A stretch of 64,000 bases of DNA from an uncultured Oscillospiraceae bacterium (GTDB lineage: Bacteria > Bacillota > Clostridia > Oscillospirales > Oscillospiraceae): NCBI GenBank assembly GCA_910584285.1, contig CAJTYK010000004.1, positions 13,563 through 77,562 of the forward strand, given 5' to 3'. The notes beneath the pieces are model-generated. The model did no database searches and had not been told where the DNA came from. It saw only the letters and a list, made by a program, of their open reading frames with translations. The position numbers were made by a program, and so were the translations under genes. This document shows, piece after piece, positions 43,015 to 51,388 of the stretch; positions within the stretch are counted from its first letter, which is position 1; each line of letters opens with the position of its first letter.

Positions 43015-44316
43015 ATGAAACAGATGCTTGAGATCGTTGACGTACTTGGCCGCGAGATCCTGGACTCCCGGGGCAACCCCACCGTTGAGGTAGAGGTGGT
43101 TCTGGAGGACGGCACCATGGGCCGCGCCGCTGTGCCCTCCGGCGCTTCCACCGGCGTGCATGAGGCCTGCGAGCTGCGGGACGGCGACAAGAGCCGCTAC
43201 CTGGGCAAGGGCGTGGAGAAGGCCGTCGCCAACGTGAACACCGAGCTGGCTGAGTGCCTCATCGGCATGAACGCCCTGGATCAGGTGTCCATCGACAAGG
43301 CCATGATCGAGCTGGACGGCACCCCCAACAAGGGCCGCTTGGGCGCCAACGCCATTCTGGGCTGCTCCCTGGCCGTGGCCAAGGCCGCCGCTGAGAGCCT
43401 GGGGATGCCCCTGTATAACTACGTGGGCGGCGTGAACGGCAAGACCCTGCCTGTGCCCATGATGAACATCCTCAACGGCGGCGCCCACGCCACCAACAAT
43501 GTGGACATCCAGGAGTTCATGATCATGCCTGTGGGCGCCTGCTGCTGGAAGAAGGCCCTCCAGATGTGCGCCGAGGTGTTCCACAACCTCAAGAGCGTGC
43601 TGAAGGAGAACGGCACCCCCGCCGCCGGCGTGGGCGACGAGGGCGGCTACGCCCCCAACCTGAAGAAGGACGAGGACGCCTTCAAGTGCATCGTGGCCGC
43701 CATCGAGAAGTCCGGCTACAAGCCCGGCGAGGACTTCATGATCGCCATCGACGCCGCCGTGTCCGACTGGTACAACGCCGAGACCGGCTGCTATGACCTG
43801 CCCAAGGCCAAGAAGACCTACACTAAGCAGCAGATGGTCAATATGTGGAAGAAGTTCGCCGACAACTACCCCATCATCTCCATGGAGGACTGCATGGGCG
43901 AGGACGACATCGAGGGCTGGCAGATGCTCACCAAGGCCCTGGGCGGCAAGGTGCAGCTCGTCGGCGACGACCTGTTCGTCACCAACACCGAGCGGCTTCA
44001 GATGGGCCTGGACAACGGCATCGCCAACTCCATCCTCATCAAGGTCAACCAGATCGGCACCCTCACCGAGACCCTGGACGCCATCCAGCTGGCCAACCGG
44101 CACGGCTACACCGCCGTGGTGTCCCACCGCTCCGGCGAGACCGAGGACGCCACCATCGCCGACATCGTGGTAGGCGTCAACGCCGGCCAGATCAAGACCG
44201 GCGCCCCCAGCCGCACCGACCGGGTGGCCAAGTACAATCAGCTGCTCCGCATCGAGGAGGAGCTGGGGGATGCCGCCCAGTACCTGGGCAAGAGCGCCTT
44301 CTTCAACCTGAAGTAA
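43015..44316 (+). CDS. eno: Enolase
   Basis: The 433-aa enzyme dehydrates 2-phosphoglycerate. Typical motifs are GREILDSRGNPTVEVEVVLE, SGASTGVHEACELRDGD, NGGAHATNNVDIQEFMI, GDEGGYAPNL (Glu), SMEDCMGEDDIEGW (metal Glu-Asp), VGDDLFVTN (metal Asp), ILIKVNQIGTLTET (catalytic Lys) and SHRSGETEDATIADI. ATG 43015 is preferred because AAAGGAG lies ten bases upstream, giving MKQMLEIVDV. It closes the pgk-tpiA-gpmI-eno cluster and is followed by a strong terminator. Confidence 0.97.
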   Translation: MKQMLEIVDVLGREILDSRGNPTVEVEVVLEDGTMGRAAVPSGASTGVHEACELRDGDKSRYLGKGVEKAVANVNTELAECLIGMNALDQVSIDKAMIELDGTPNKGRLGANAILGCSLAVAKAAAESLGMPLYNYVGGVNGKTLPVPMMNILNGGAHATNNVDIQEFMIMPVGACCWKKALQMCAEVFHNLKSVLKENGTPAAGVGDEGGYAPNLKKDEDAFKCIVAAIEKSGYKPGEDFMIAIDAAVSDWYNAETGCYDLPKAKKTYTKQQMVNMWKKFADNYPIISMEDCMGEDDIEGWQMLTKALGGKVQLVGDDLFVTNTERLQMGLDNGIANSILIKVNQIGTLTETLDAIQLANRHGYTAVVSHRSGETEDATIADIVVGVNAGQIKTGAPSRTDRVAKYNQLLRIEEELGDAAQYLGKSAFFNLK

Positions 44317-44336
44317 GTTTTTCCCAAGCAAGCGCG

Positions 44337-44373
44337 AAAAAGCGTCCGGCGGCATTTCCGCCGGACGCTTTTT
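44337..44373 (+). terminator. Terminator after eno
   Basis: AAAAAGCGTCCGGCGG pairs with CCGCCGGACGCTTTTT around CATTT, 20 bases after the eno stop codon. Confidence 0.95.
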
Positions 44374-44428
44374 GTCAAAATTGCCCGCTTACAGCCAAAA
44401 AGACCCCCGCCCTTTTCCAAGGAAACAC

Positions 44429-44457
44429 TTGTATTTTGGAGCAAAATAGAATACAAT
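44429..44457 (+). promoter_or_regulatory. Promoter of the yloU-fakA operon
   Basis: TTGTAT and TACAAT are separated by 17 bases, 60 bases before the yloU start codon. Confidence 0.75.
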
Positions 44458-44517
44458 ATAAAGACGTATAAAACCGGAACAACCGAACCAAACCCGCTCC
44501 AAGAAAGGAAGGTTCCC

Positions 44518-44868
44518 ATGAAGATACAAACCGAAAAGGGCCGCGTCCAGCTCACCAGCGACGTGTTTTCTAACCTCACCGGCGCGGTGGCCACCAGCTG
44601 CTATGGGGTGAAGGGCATGGCCTTCCGCTCCAAGACCGACGGACTGGTGCACCTGCTGCGGCGGGAGTCTATGTCCAAGGGCGTGAAGATCACCTACAAC
44701 GAGGATCAGTCCATCACCATCGACCTCCACATCATTGTGGACAACGGCGTCAATCTGGTGGCGGTGGGCCGCTCCATCCAGAGCGAGGTGAAGTATAACG
44801 TCCACCGTCTCACCGGCGTGGAGGTGCGCGGCGTCAACGTCTGCGTGGATTCCATGGTGATCGGCTGA
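44518..44868 (+). CDS. yloU: Asp23/Gls24-family protein (YloU)
   Basis: The 116-aa protein has the Asp23 family pattern: LTSDVFSNLTGAVATSCYGV, then KGVKITYNEDQSITIDLHII and VDNGVNLVAVGRSIQSEVKY, ending VRGVNVCVDSM. In Firmicutes it regularly precedes the fatty-acid kinase gene, as here. Family members relate to envelope stress and membrane association; the exact role is open. GAAAGGAAGG lies nine bases before the ATG. Confidence 0.9.
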   Translation: MKIQTEKGRVQLTSDVFSNLTGAVATSCYGVKGMAFRSKTDGLVHLLRRESMSKGVKITYNEDQSITIDLHIIVDNGVNLVAVGRSIQSEVKYNVHRLTGVEVRGVNVCVDSMVIG

Positions 44869-44901
44869 GCCGTCCAGACCAGACAGAAAGGATGATCTGA
44901 C

Positions 44902-46587
44902 ATGGTAGATATCATTGACGGCGCGCTGTTTCAGCGCATGGTGATTCACGCCTCCGCCTCCATCAACGCTCAGAAGCAGGCCATCAACGAGCTAAACGTG
45001 TTCCCCGTCCCCGACGGGGACACCGGCACCAATATGTCCCTCACCATCGGCACCGCCGCCGCCGAGGCCAAAAAAAAGCCCGCCCAGTCCATCGGGCAGG
45101 CCGCCGCCACCAACGCCTCCGCCCTGCTGCGGGGGGCCCGGGGCAACTCCGGCGTGATTTTGTCCCTGCTGTTCCGGGGGATGTCCAAGGGCCTCAAGGA
45201 GCGGGAGACCGCCGACGGCGCGGTGTTTGCCGCCGCCCTCAGTGAGGGTGTGTCCGCCGCCTATAAGGCGGTGATGAAGCCCGCCGAGGGCACCATCCTC
45301 ACGGTGTCCCGGCTGGCCAGCGTGAAGGCGGCGGAGACCGCCCACAGCCAGAACAGCGTGGAGGCGGTGCTGGAGGCCGCTATCGCGGAGGGCCAGATCG
45401 CCCTGGCGGACACGGTGAACCAGAACCCGGTGCTGAAAAAGGCCGGGGTGGTGGACGCGGGAGGCAAGGGCTTCCTGTGCATACTCCAGGGGATGCTGGA
45501 CGAGCTGCGGGGGATCGCCGCCCCGGAGGGGCCGGACGACTCCCTGCCCGTGAAGGAGTCCGCCGACTTTGCCGCTCTGTCCGAGGAGGACATCACCTTC
45601 ACCTTTGACACGGTGTTCATCGTCCGCAAGACGGCGGGCAAATCCATCGAGCCCTTCCGGGCCTACCTGAACAGCATCGGCGACAGCCTGGTGATCGGCG
45701 AGGACGACGAGGCCTTCAAGGTTCACGTCCACACCGACACCCCCGGCGCGGCGCTGAGCGAGGCCCAGAAGTACGGCACCCTGGAGCTGGCCAAGATCGA
45801 GAATATGCGCACCCAGGCCGAGGAACTGGCCGCGGGTAAAAAGGCCCAGTCCACCGACGATCTGGAGCAGATCGAGGCGGAGCTGGAGGCCCAGGAGAGC
45901 GGGGAGGGAGCCATCGCCCCGCCGGAGAAGAAGTTCGGCGTGGTGGCCGTCAGCGCTGGGACGGGCATGGCCTCCGTGTTCAAGGATCTGGGGGTGGATG
46001 GTATCATCTCCGGCGGGCAGACCATGAACCCCTCCACCGAGGACATCCTGCGGGAGATCGCCCGCACCCCCGCCGAGACGGTGTTCGTCCTGCCCAACAA
46101 CAAGAACATCATCATGGCCGCCGAGCAGTGCGTGGGCCTCATTGAGGGCAAGGAGATCGTGGTGGTGCCCACCCGCACCGTGCCCCAGGGCATCGCCGCC
46201 ATGCTGGTGCTGGATCCGGACGGGGACAGGGACAGCAACGCCGCCGCCATGGAGGAGGCGCGAAAGAACGTGCGCACCTCCGAGATCACCTACGCCGCCC
46301 GGAACTCCGACTTCGACGGCTTCGAGATCCACGAGGGGGACTACATGGCCCTGGCGGAGGGTCAGCTGTTCGGCACCGATCAGTCCATCAACGCCCTGCT
46401 GGAGCGGCTGGCCAGGGCGGATGTGCAGCAGGACGCGGAGTTTATCAATATCTTCTACGGCGAGGACGTATCTGAGGAGCAGGCCAACGAGGCCCTGGAG
46501 ATCTTCCGGACGGCCTGCCCCAACGCTGAGATCACCCTGCTGGCCGGGGGTCAGCCGGTGTACTACTATATGATCTCCGCGGAATAA
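44902..46587 (+). CDS. fakA: Fatty-acid kinase catalytic subunit FakA (YloV, DAK2 domain)
   Basis: The 561-aa protein joins an N-terminal DAK2 kinase domain (INELNVFPVPDGDTGTNMSL, SALLRGARGNSGVILSLLFR, DAGGKGFLCIL) to a middle domain and a C-terminal half with SAGTGMASVFKDLGVDGII, SGGQTMNPSTEDI, LPNNKNIIMAAEQC and VVPTRTVPQGIAAML. FakA phosphorylates fatty acids held by FakB (DegV-type) proteins, which are not in this window. It follows yloU with the usual short gap. Its stop codon is the first triplet of the second copy of the dispersed hairpin repeat. Confidence 0.93.
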   Translation: MVDIIDGALFQRMVIHASASINAQKQAINELNVFPVPDGDTGTNMSLTIGTAAAEAKKKPAQSIGQAAATNASALLRGARGNSGVILSLLFRGMSKGLKERETADGAVFAAALSEGVSAAYKAVMKPAEGTILTVSRLASVKAAETAHSQNSVEAVLEAAIAEGQIALADTVNQNPVLKKAGVVDAGGKGFLCILQGMLDELRGIAAPEGPDDSLPVKESADFAALSEEDITFTFDTVFIVRKTAGKSIEPFRAYLNSIGDSLVIGEDDEAFKVHVHTDTPGAALSEAQKYGTLELAKIENMRTQAEELAAGKKAQSTDDLEQIEAELEAQESGEGAIAPPEKKFGVVAVSAGTGMASVFKDLGVDGIISGGQTMNPSTEDILREIARTPAETVFVLPNNKNIIMAAEQCVGLIEGKEIVVVPTRTVPQGIAAMLVLDPDGDRDSNAAAMEEARKNVRTSEITYAARNSDFDGFEIHEGDYMALAEGQLFGTDQSINALLERLARADVQQDAEFINIFYGEDVSEEQANEALEIFRTACPNAEITLLAGGQPVYYYMISAE

Positions 46588-46691
46588 GTTCCTTTTTCTC
46601 GAGAGAAAAAGGAACCGAAAAGGGTCTTAGACCCGCGAGCTTTAAGCCCGCTTCCGCCCGATCTGTCCCGTTCCGTTTGCGCCCGGTAACG
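46585..46691. repeat. Dispersed hairpin repeat, copy 2
   Basis: The element starts on the fakA stop codon. It carries the same three palindromes as copy 1 at 31876, the third with one mismatch (GCGAGCTT-T-AAGCCCGC), and ends in GCCCGGTAACG. The two copies are nearly identical for the first 70 bases and then differ in a GC-rich part. Confidence 0.85.
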
Positions 46692-46726
46692 CGACAGCGG
46701 CGGAACGGAGCTCCGCAGAACAAAAT

Positions 46727-46765
46727 AAAAAGTGCCCGGTTTCGTTAGAAACCGGGCACTTTTTT
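46727..46765. terminator. Bidirectional terminator between fakA and the bactofilin
   Basis: AAAAAGTGCCCGGTTTC pairs perfectly with GAAACCGGGCACTTTTT around GTTA, with T runs for both directions. It lies 14 bases from the minus-strand stop of the bactofilin gene. Confidence 0.95.
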
Positions 46766-46779
46766 GTGCAATGCCGGGG

Positions 46780-47271
46780 TTACTCGCCCTCGATGTCGTA
46801 GGCGGGGCCGAACTGGAGGTCGTCGGTGACGGTCACGTCGGTCAGCTCGGGCTCCGGGGCGGGGCCCTTGATCATGGTGGAGCGGCCATTGAGACAGCCG
46901 CCGTCCTCCACCACCAGAGAGGCGGTGGCCACGTCGCCGATGAGGGTGCCCGACTGCTCCAGGCGCATATGCTCCCGGGCGGTGACGTTGCCCTCTACCT
47001 TGCCGGCCACCCGAACCACGTCGGCGGAGATGGGGCCACGTACCAGGCCGGTGTCAGCCACAATGACCGCGCCCACCATGCGGAACTCACCCTCCACCAC
47101 GCCTTCCACCTGAACCACGCCTTCGCCCTCAACGGTGCCCTTGATGGTGACGCCCTGGGTGATCAGGGTGCTGGCCACCTTCTGGGGAGGGGGCAGGCTC
47201 TCCTGGGGCTTTTCGCCCTCCATGGCAATGGGGATGGCGTCCGTCCTCTGCGTGCTGCTGAAAAAGCCCAT
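46780..47271 (-). CDS. Bactofilin-type cytoskeletal protein
   Basis: The 163-aa protein has the bactofilin (PF04519) beta-helix repeats: TLITQGVTIKGTVEGEGVVQ, VEGVVEGEFRMVGAVIVADT, GLVRGPISADVVRVAGKVEG and LEQSGTLIGDVATASLVVED, each turn with the regular G-x-V/I pattern. Flanking N- and C-terminal tails are disordered. Bactofilins form unpolarised filaments that organise cell-wall growth or spore shape. It stands alone on the minus strand. Confidence 0.88.
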   Translation of the reverse strand: MGFFSSTQRTDAIPIAMEGEKPQESLPPPQKVASTLITQGVTIKGTVEGEGVVQVEGVVEGEFRMVGAVIVADTGLVRGPISADVVRVAGKVEGNVTAREHMRLEQSGTLIGDVATASLVVEDGGCLNGRSTMIKGPAPEPELTDVTVTDDLQFGPAYDIEGE

Positions 47272-47412
47272 TGGGAATCCTCACCTTTCTGTTTTCCACA
47301 GCATGGCCCCAGGAGCGGGCCCGTCCTGCTGTTTCGGATACTGGGTATTGTACCACAGCGGAATCGGGAATTCAAGGGCTGGACAAGGAAAGAAGGGCAC
47401 GAAAATAGGCGT

Positions 47413-48144
47413 TTACCGTTCCACCATTTTCCGGCGGAACAGCCACACCGCCAGCGCCATCAATGCCGCTGCCCAGGCGGATACCCACAGCAGATGCCCC
47501 GGCAGAGCGGCCCAGTTTCCGGCCAGCGCCGCCCGGGCCCCGTCCGCCCCGTGGGCGAAGGGCAGCAGATAGGCAAATGTCCGGAAGCCTCCGCCCAGCA
47601 GGGACAGGTCGAACCAGATCCCTGCCAGCCAAGCGGTCACGTTGGTGAGCAGGGCGCCGCACATGCCGCCCACCTGCTTGTCGCTAAACAGGGTGCCGCA
47701 CAGCAGGCCCAGGGCGATGAACAGCAGGGCCGACGGGATGAGGGACAGCACCACCGCCGGCAGGCGCCAGCTCAGCGGCAGTCCCAGGACCACCGCCGCC
47801 GCCATGCAGATGACGCTCTGTCCCACCGCCATGGGCAGCAGGGGCAGCAAATAGCCCAGCAGGAAGTCCGCCGCCGTCATGGGCGACGCCGCCAGCCGGG
47901 ACAGAAAGGCGGTGGAGCGATCCCGGGCCAGCAGCAGGCCGGAAAACAGCGCCAGGAAGGTCAGCCCGAACAGGGCGATGCCCGGAGCCAGGGTCTCCAG
48001 CGCGAAAATCTGCACCGGCACGTTGTTCTGGATCACAGTCATCAGCACCAGCAGCACCAGGGGGAAGCCCAGCCCGAAGAACAGGGTGAGGGGATCCCGG
48101 AACAGCTCCTTGGTGTTGCGCTTGGCAAAGGCCAGCATCCTCAT
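47413..48144 (-). CDS. ABC-2 type transporter permease
   Basis: The 243-aa protein has six predicted membrane segments (about residues 22-42, 54-72, 95-120, 130-155, 165-185 and 215-235) in the ABC-2 arrangement, starting with LAFAKRNTKELFRDPLTLFF. It overlaps the upstream ATPase gene by four bases (ATGA), so the two are translated together. The substrate is not known; such DrrAB-like pairs usually export lipids, drugs or antimicrobial peptides. Confidence 0.85.
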   Translation of the reverse strand: MRMLAFAKRNTKELFRDPLTLFFGLGFPLVLLVLMTVIQNNVPVQIFALETLAPGIALFGLTFLALFSGLLLARDRSTAFLSRLAASPMTAADFLLGYLLPLLPMAVGQSVICMAAAVVLGLPLSWRLPAVVLSLIPSALLFIALGLLCGTLFSDKQVGGMCGALLTNVTAWLAGIWFDLSLLGGGFRTFAYLLPFAHGADGARAALAGNWAALPGHLLWVSAWAAALMALAVWLFRRKMVER

Positions 48145-48860
48145 GACGCCGCCTCCTCTCCCGCCAGCGCCACAAAGGCGTCCTCAAAGGTTTCGCAGCC
48201 CGCCAGGGCCTTCAGCTCCTCCGCCGTTCCCACCGCCCGGAGCCTGCCGGAGGCCATGACGCCGATGCGGTCGGCCAGGGCCTCCGCCTCCTCCAGGTAG
48301 TGGGTGGTGAGGACGATGGCGGTGTGACCCTTCAGCCCCCGGATGACGCCCCACAGCTCCCGCCGGGCCAGCACGTCCAGGCCCAGGGTGGGCTCGTCCA
48401 GGAACAGCACCTCCGGCTGGGACACCAGGGCCATGGCGATGGACAGCCGCCGCTGCCAGCCGCCGGACAGGGTTTTGGCCCGCTGTCCGGCCCACTGGGT
48501 CAGGCCCAGCTGCTCCATGACCTCCCCAACCCGGACCCGGGGCCGGCCGTACACCCCCGCCATCAGCGCCAGGTTTTCCGCCACCGTCAGGCCGGGGGCC
48601 ACTGCCGTCTCCTGGGGGGAGACGGCCAGCACCTCCTTGGCCCGGTGGCTGTCGGTGCGGACGCTGTGGCCCATGAGGGCGGCGTCCCCCTCGGTGGGGG
48701 CGGTGAGGCAGCACAGCATCTTGATGGTGGTGGACTTGCCCGCCCCGTTCACGCCTAAGAGGGCGAACAGCTCCCCCTCTGGTATGGTGAGCTCCAGGCG
48801 ATCTACCACCCGGCGCTTCCCGTAGTCCCGGGAGAGGCCGGTGATTTGAATGGCGTTCAT
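48141..48860 (-). CDS. ABC exporter ATPase
   Basis: The 239-aa ATPase has Walker A LLGVNGAGKSTTIKML, Q loop VSPQETAVAPGLTVAENLAL, signature LSGGWQRRLSIAMAL, Walker B VLFLDEPTLGLD and the switch His in LTTHYLEEAEAL, which places it in the DrrA/CcmA exporter class. The signature has Trp at the fourth position instead of the usual Gln or Met. It overlaps the AbrB-like gene by four bases and the permease gene by four bases, forming one tight operon of three. Confidence 0.92.
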   Translation of the reverse strand: MNAIQITGLSRDYGKRRVVDRLELTIPEGELFALLGVNGAGKSTTIKMLCCLTAPTEGDAALMGHSVRTDSHRAKEVLAVSPQETAVAPGLTVAENLALMAGVYGRPRVRVGEVMEQLGLTQWAGQRAKTLSGGWQRRLSIAMALVSQPEVLFLDEPTLGLDVLARRELWGVIRGLKGHTAIVLTTHYLEEAEALADRIGVMASGRLRAVGTAEELKALAGCETFEDAFVALAGEEAAS

Positions 48861-49111
48861 TTGGGTTCCTCCTCCTGATTCCCCTGCTCCTGCTGGGCCT
48901 GCTGGGCCTGGCGGACGGACTCGTGCATGAAGTCGATCATGCCGTCGAAGCCCACGATGGCGATGCCCCGTTTCTTGTCCGCCATGAGCATCAGACTGTC
49001 CCCCGGCTCGATCTCAAAGAGATCCCGCACCTCCTTGGGGATGACAATTTGACCCTTGTCCCCCACCCGCACGGTGGAGAGAAATTGATCCCGCGGCAAC
49101 TTCAGCTTCAT
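48857..49111 (-). CDS. AbrB/SpoVT-type DNA-binding regulator
   Basis: The 84-aa protein has the swapped-hairpin AbrB domain: FLSTVRVGDKGQIVIPKEVR, then DLFEIEPGDSLMLMADKKRG and IAIV. A Gln/Glu-rich tail (RQAQQAQQEQGNQEEEPK) follows. It is the first gene of the exporter operon, and a dyad over its promoter suggests that it represses itself and the exporter. GGAGGAATTGG precedes the ATG. Confidence 0.9.
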   Translation of the reverse strand: MKLKLPRDQFLSTVRVGDKGQIVIPKEVRDLFEIEPGDSLMLMADKKRGIAIVGFDGMIDFMHESVRQAQQAQQEQGNQEEEPK

Positions 49112-49127
49112 TCCAATTCCTCCGACC

Positions 49128-49175
49128 AGTTATACTTTTCTCACTAAGTATAACTCTGAGAACTCAGCTTGTCAA
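49128..49175 (-). promoter_or_regulatory. Promoter of the AbrB-ABC operon with two dyads
   Basis: On the minus strand TTGACA and TATACT are separated by 17 bases. AGTTATACTT pairs in inverted order with AAGTATAACT (49128-49137 and 49146-49155), covering the -10 and the start point, and the spacer holds CTGAG-N2-CTCAG (49156-49167). Both fit operator sites for the AbrB-like protein. Confidence 0.8.
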
Positions 49176-49246
49176 GAGAGAGCGGCAAAAAAGAAAATTG
49201 CCATAAGTTCCTCCCCCGCCGCATAGGATCCAGGGAGGTGATTGCG

Positions 49247-50428
49247 ATGCGAAAGAAAAGGACAACCCGGGGGCTGCTGCGGGCGGTGAGGCTGGCAGCG
49301 GCGGCGCTGGTGGCGGGGCTGGCGGCGTGGCTGCTGTGGCTGGTGGGGGATCCGGGGGCGGCGCTGCGGGATCTGCTGCGGCTGGCGGACAGCGCCCAGG
49401 TGGCCACCTCCCTGCTGGCGGCGGAGCTGGGCGTCCCCCGGCAGGAGGACGGCCTGTCCGGCTGGGACAGGCTGGTGCTGGCCCAGTCCTCCCTGCTGGG
49501 AGGGGTGGCCTCTCCCCGGAAGGACACCGCAAATGGGGAGGATCCCGCCCCCTCCGCTTCCCTGGATCCGGAGGAGCTGGATCCGGACGACGGGGAGGAG
49601 GAGCACAACCTCCCTCCCACCACCACCGCCCCGGAGGGGATTGTGGCCAAGACCATGGTGGCGGGCTCCTCCGCCAAGTATGTCACGTCGGGGAATCTGT
49701 CCGTCTACAACCACACGGACTACACCCTGGATCTGGACGGCCTGCGGGCGGTGGCCCCTGCCCTGTCCGCCCAGGGGGAGGGCCCCAAGGTGCTGATCTA
49801 CCACTCCCACGCCACCGAGGCCTACACCATGGATGGGGAGGACGTGTACGAGGAGAGCGACAGCTACCGCACCCTGGACACAGAGCGAAATATGGTGCGG
49901 GTGGGGGAGGAGATGGCGGCGGTGTTCCGGGCGGCGGGGGTGGAGGTGATCCACGACACCACCCTGTACGACTACCCCAGCTACAACGAGGCCTACAAGC
50001 GCTCCCTAGAGGGGGTGACGGCGGCGCTGAAGGAGCACCCTTCCATCGTGCTGCTGCTGGACGTGCACCGGGACGCGCTGGTGGCCAGCGACGGCACCAT
50101 TTACAAGGTTGTGGCGGGGTCGGTGGACGACTGCGCCCAGGTGATGATGGTGCTGGGCAGCGACGCGGGCGGGCAGGTGCACCCCAACTGGAAGGTGAAC
50201 CTGTCCCTGGCCCTGGAGATCCAGGATGCCCTGGCCGGCAAGTGGGCTACCCTGGCCCGGCCGGTGGTGCTGCGAGGCTCCCGCTTCAACCAGCACCTGT
50301 CCACCGGCACCCTGCTGGTGGAGGTGGGCACCCACGGAAACACCCTCCAGGAGGCCATCACCGCCGCCCGGCTGTACGCCCGGACGGTGGCGGAGCTGAT
50401 GACCGAGGGAACGGAAGGGACGCCGTGA
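49247..50428 (+). CDS. spoIIP: Stage II sporulation protein P
   Basis: The 393-aa protein has an N-terminal membrane anchor (LAAAALVAGLAAWLLWLVGD, residues 16-36), a low-complexity linker, and a C-terminal SpoIIP domain with VLIYHSHATEAYTMDGEDVY, VGEEMAAVFRAAGVEVIHDT, VLLLDVHRDAL and LVEVGTHGNTLQEAITAA. The His and Glu residues in these motifs bind zinc. SpoIIP removes stem peptides and cleaves glycan during engulfment of the forespore, which marks the host as a spore former. ATG 49247 follows GGGAGGTG; an earlier in-frame ATG overlaps the divergent promoter. Confidence 0.93.
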   Translation: MRKKRTTRGLLRAVRLAAAALVAGLAAWLLWLVGDPGAALRDLLRLADSAQVATSLLAAELGVPRQEDGLSGWDRLVLAQSSLLGGVASPRKDTANGEDPAPSASLDPEELDPDDGEEEHNLPPTTTAPEGIVAKTMVAGSSAKYVTSGNLSVYNHTDYTLDLDGLRAVAPALSAQGEGPKVLIYHSHATEAYTMDGEDVYEESDSYRTLDTERNMVRVGEEMAAVFRAAGVEVIHDTTLYDYPSYNEAYKRSLEGVTAALKEHPSIVLLLDVHRDALVASDGTIYKVVAGSVDDCAQVMMVLGSDAGGQVHPNWKVNLSLALEIQDALAGKWATLARPVVLRGSRFNQHLSTGTLLVEVGTHGNTLQEAITAARLYARTVAELMTEGTEGTP

Positions 50429-50446
50429 GAAAGGCCGCCCTTGTGG

Positions 50447-50475
50447 TTGACTTTACCAGGCGACTGTGGTATGCT
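50447..50475 (+). promoter_or_regulatory. Promoter of eutS-eutS-eutP
   Basis: TTGACT and TATGCT are separated by 17 bases. The leader before the first eutS is about 90 bases and contains the structures described at 50487-50538. Confidence 0.65.
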
Positions 50476-50486
50476 GTTCTCAGACT

Positions 50487-50538
50487 GATTTTGTGCAAAA
50501 ATCCGAAAATACTCCGGGAAGCGGGACGGATTTTGTGC
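50487..50538 (+). promoter_or_regulatory. Leader with mutually exclusive hairpins
   Basis: AAAATC (50498-50503) can pair with GATTTT upstream (50487-50492) around GTGCA, or, as AAAATCCG, with CGGATTTT downstream (50527-50534). GATTTTGTGC also occurs twice (50487-50496 and 50529-50538). Such a shared strand is the layout of an attenuator or an RNA switch. Confidence 0.5.
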
Positions 50539-50572
50539 GCGGCATACCGGGCAGTCAAGGAGGATCGGCGCG

Positions 50573-50935
50573 ATGAGCGAACGGCAGGATCAGATTCGGA
50601 TCATACAGGAGACGGTGGCGGGCAAGGAGATCACGTTTGCCCACGTGATCGGTGGCCCCGCGCCCATCATATACCAGAAGCTGGGGCTGAACCCGTCCAT
50701 TGACTACGGCTCCAGCGCCATCGGCATCATGAACCTGACGCCGCCGGAGTCCGCGGTGATCGCCGCCGACATCGCGGTCAAGAGCGGCGACGTGTACCTG
50801 GGCTTTGCCGATCGCTTTACCGGCACCATGATCGTCTCGGGGGACATCGCGGATGTGAACGCCGCACTGACTGAGGTGGTGGACTATTTCCGGGACGAGA
50901 TGGGCTATGTCGTGTGCAAGATCACGAAGCGGTAA
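50573..50935 (+). CDS. eutS: EutS-type microcompartment shell protein
   Basis: The 120-aa protein matches EutS, a BMC shell hexamer with a circularly permuted fold: IIQETVAGKEITFAHVIGGP, SAIGIMNLTPPESAVIAADI, AVKSGDVYLGFADRFTGTMI and VSGDIADVNAALTEVVDYFR, ending YVVCKITK. These proteins tile the facets of the ethanolamine microcompartment. A AAGGAGGATCGG site lies just before the ATG. The next gene is a second, longer EutS, and the third a EutP GTPase. No other shell or enzyme gene (eutBC, eutL, eutM, eutN, eutE) is in the window. Confidence 0.85.
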   Translation: MSERQDQIRIIQETVAGKEITFAHVIGGPAPIIYQKLGLNPSIDYGSSAIGIMNLTPPESAVIAADIAVKSGDVYLGFADRFTGTMIVSGDIADVNAALTEVVDYFRDEMGYVVCKITKR

Positions 50936-50947
50936 GGGACGTTCACC

Positions 50948-51379
50948 ATGGGAGAGCGCATGACGCGGGAGGAGTTTCTGGAGAAGATCTTCTCCCGGAA
51001 GTATGAGGATTTGAAGGGGAAAGAGCTGCGCCTGGTGCGGGTGCGGATGCCGGGAAAGGAAATCTCCCTGGCCCAGCTCATTGGGATTCCCAATGCCGAG
51101 ATCTATCAAAATCTCGGGCTTCATATCGGCACCCACCTGGGTGAGGATCACACCGGCGAGGCCTTGGGTCTGCTGCACATCTCGCCCTGGGAGGCCACAG
51201 TGGTGGCCGCGGACGTGGCCCTGAAGCGCGGCGACGTGGAGGTGGGCTTTTTGGATCGCTTCAGCGGGACGGTGATCCTGCTTGGAAGCCATTCCCACGT
51301 GAAAAGCGCCCTACAGGGCGTGATCGACTTCTTCCAGCGGGAGCTGAACTTTGTGGTCTGCGAAATAACGGAAAAGTAG
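50948..51379 (+). CDS. Second EutS-like shell protein with N-terminal extension
   Basis: The 143-aa protein aligns with the preceding EutS through most of its length: VRMPGKEISLAQLIGIPNAE, GLLHISPWEATVVAADVALK, RGDVEVGFLDRFSGTVILLG and FFQRELNFVVCEITEK. It has an extra 25-30 residues at the start (TREEFLEKIFSRKYEDLKGK) that resemble the encapsulation-type helices used to target cargo, but this is only a resemblance. ATG 50948 and ATG 50960 are both possible; the second has GGGAGAG just before it. Two tandem EutS paralogues are unusual. Confidence 0.8.
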   Translation: MGERMTREEFLEKIFSRKYEDLKGKELRLVRVRMPGKEISLAQLIGIPNAEIYQNLGLHIGTHLGEDHTGEALGLLHISPWEATVVAADVALKRGDVEVGFLDRFSGTVILLGSHSHVKSALQGVIDFFQRELNFVVCEITEK

Positions 51380-51388
51380 AGAGCAAGG

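Noticed and set aside
46732..48300. Plus-strand open frame of 522 aa between fakA and the ABC genes
   Set aside because: It runs antisense through the bactofilin and ABC permease genes and is Gln/His/Gly-rich, typical of a mirror frame.
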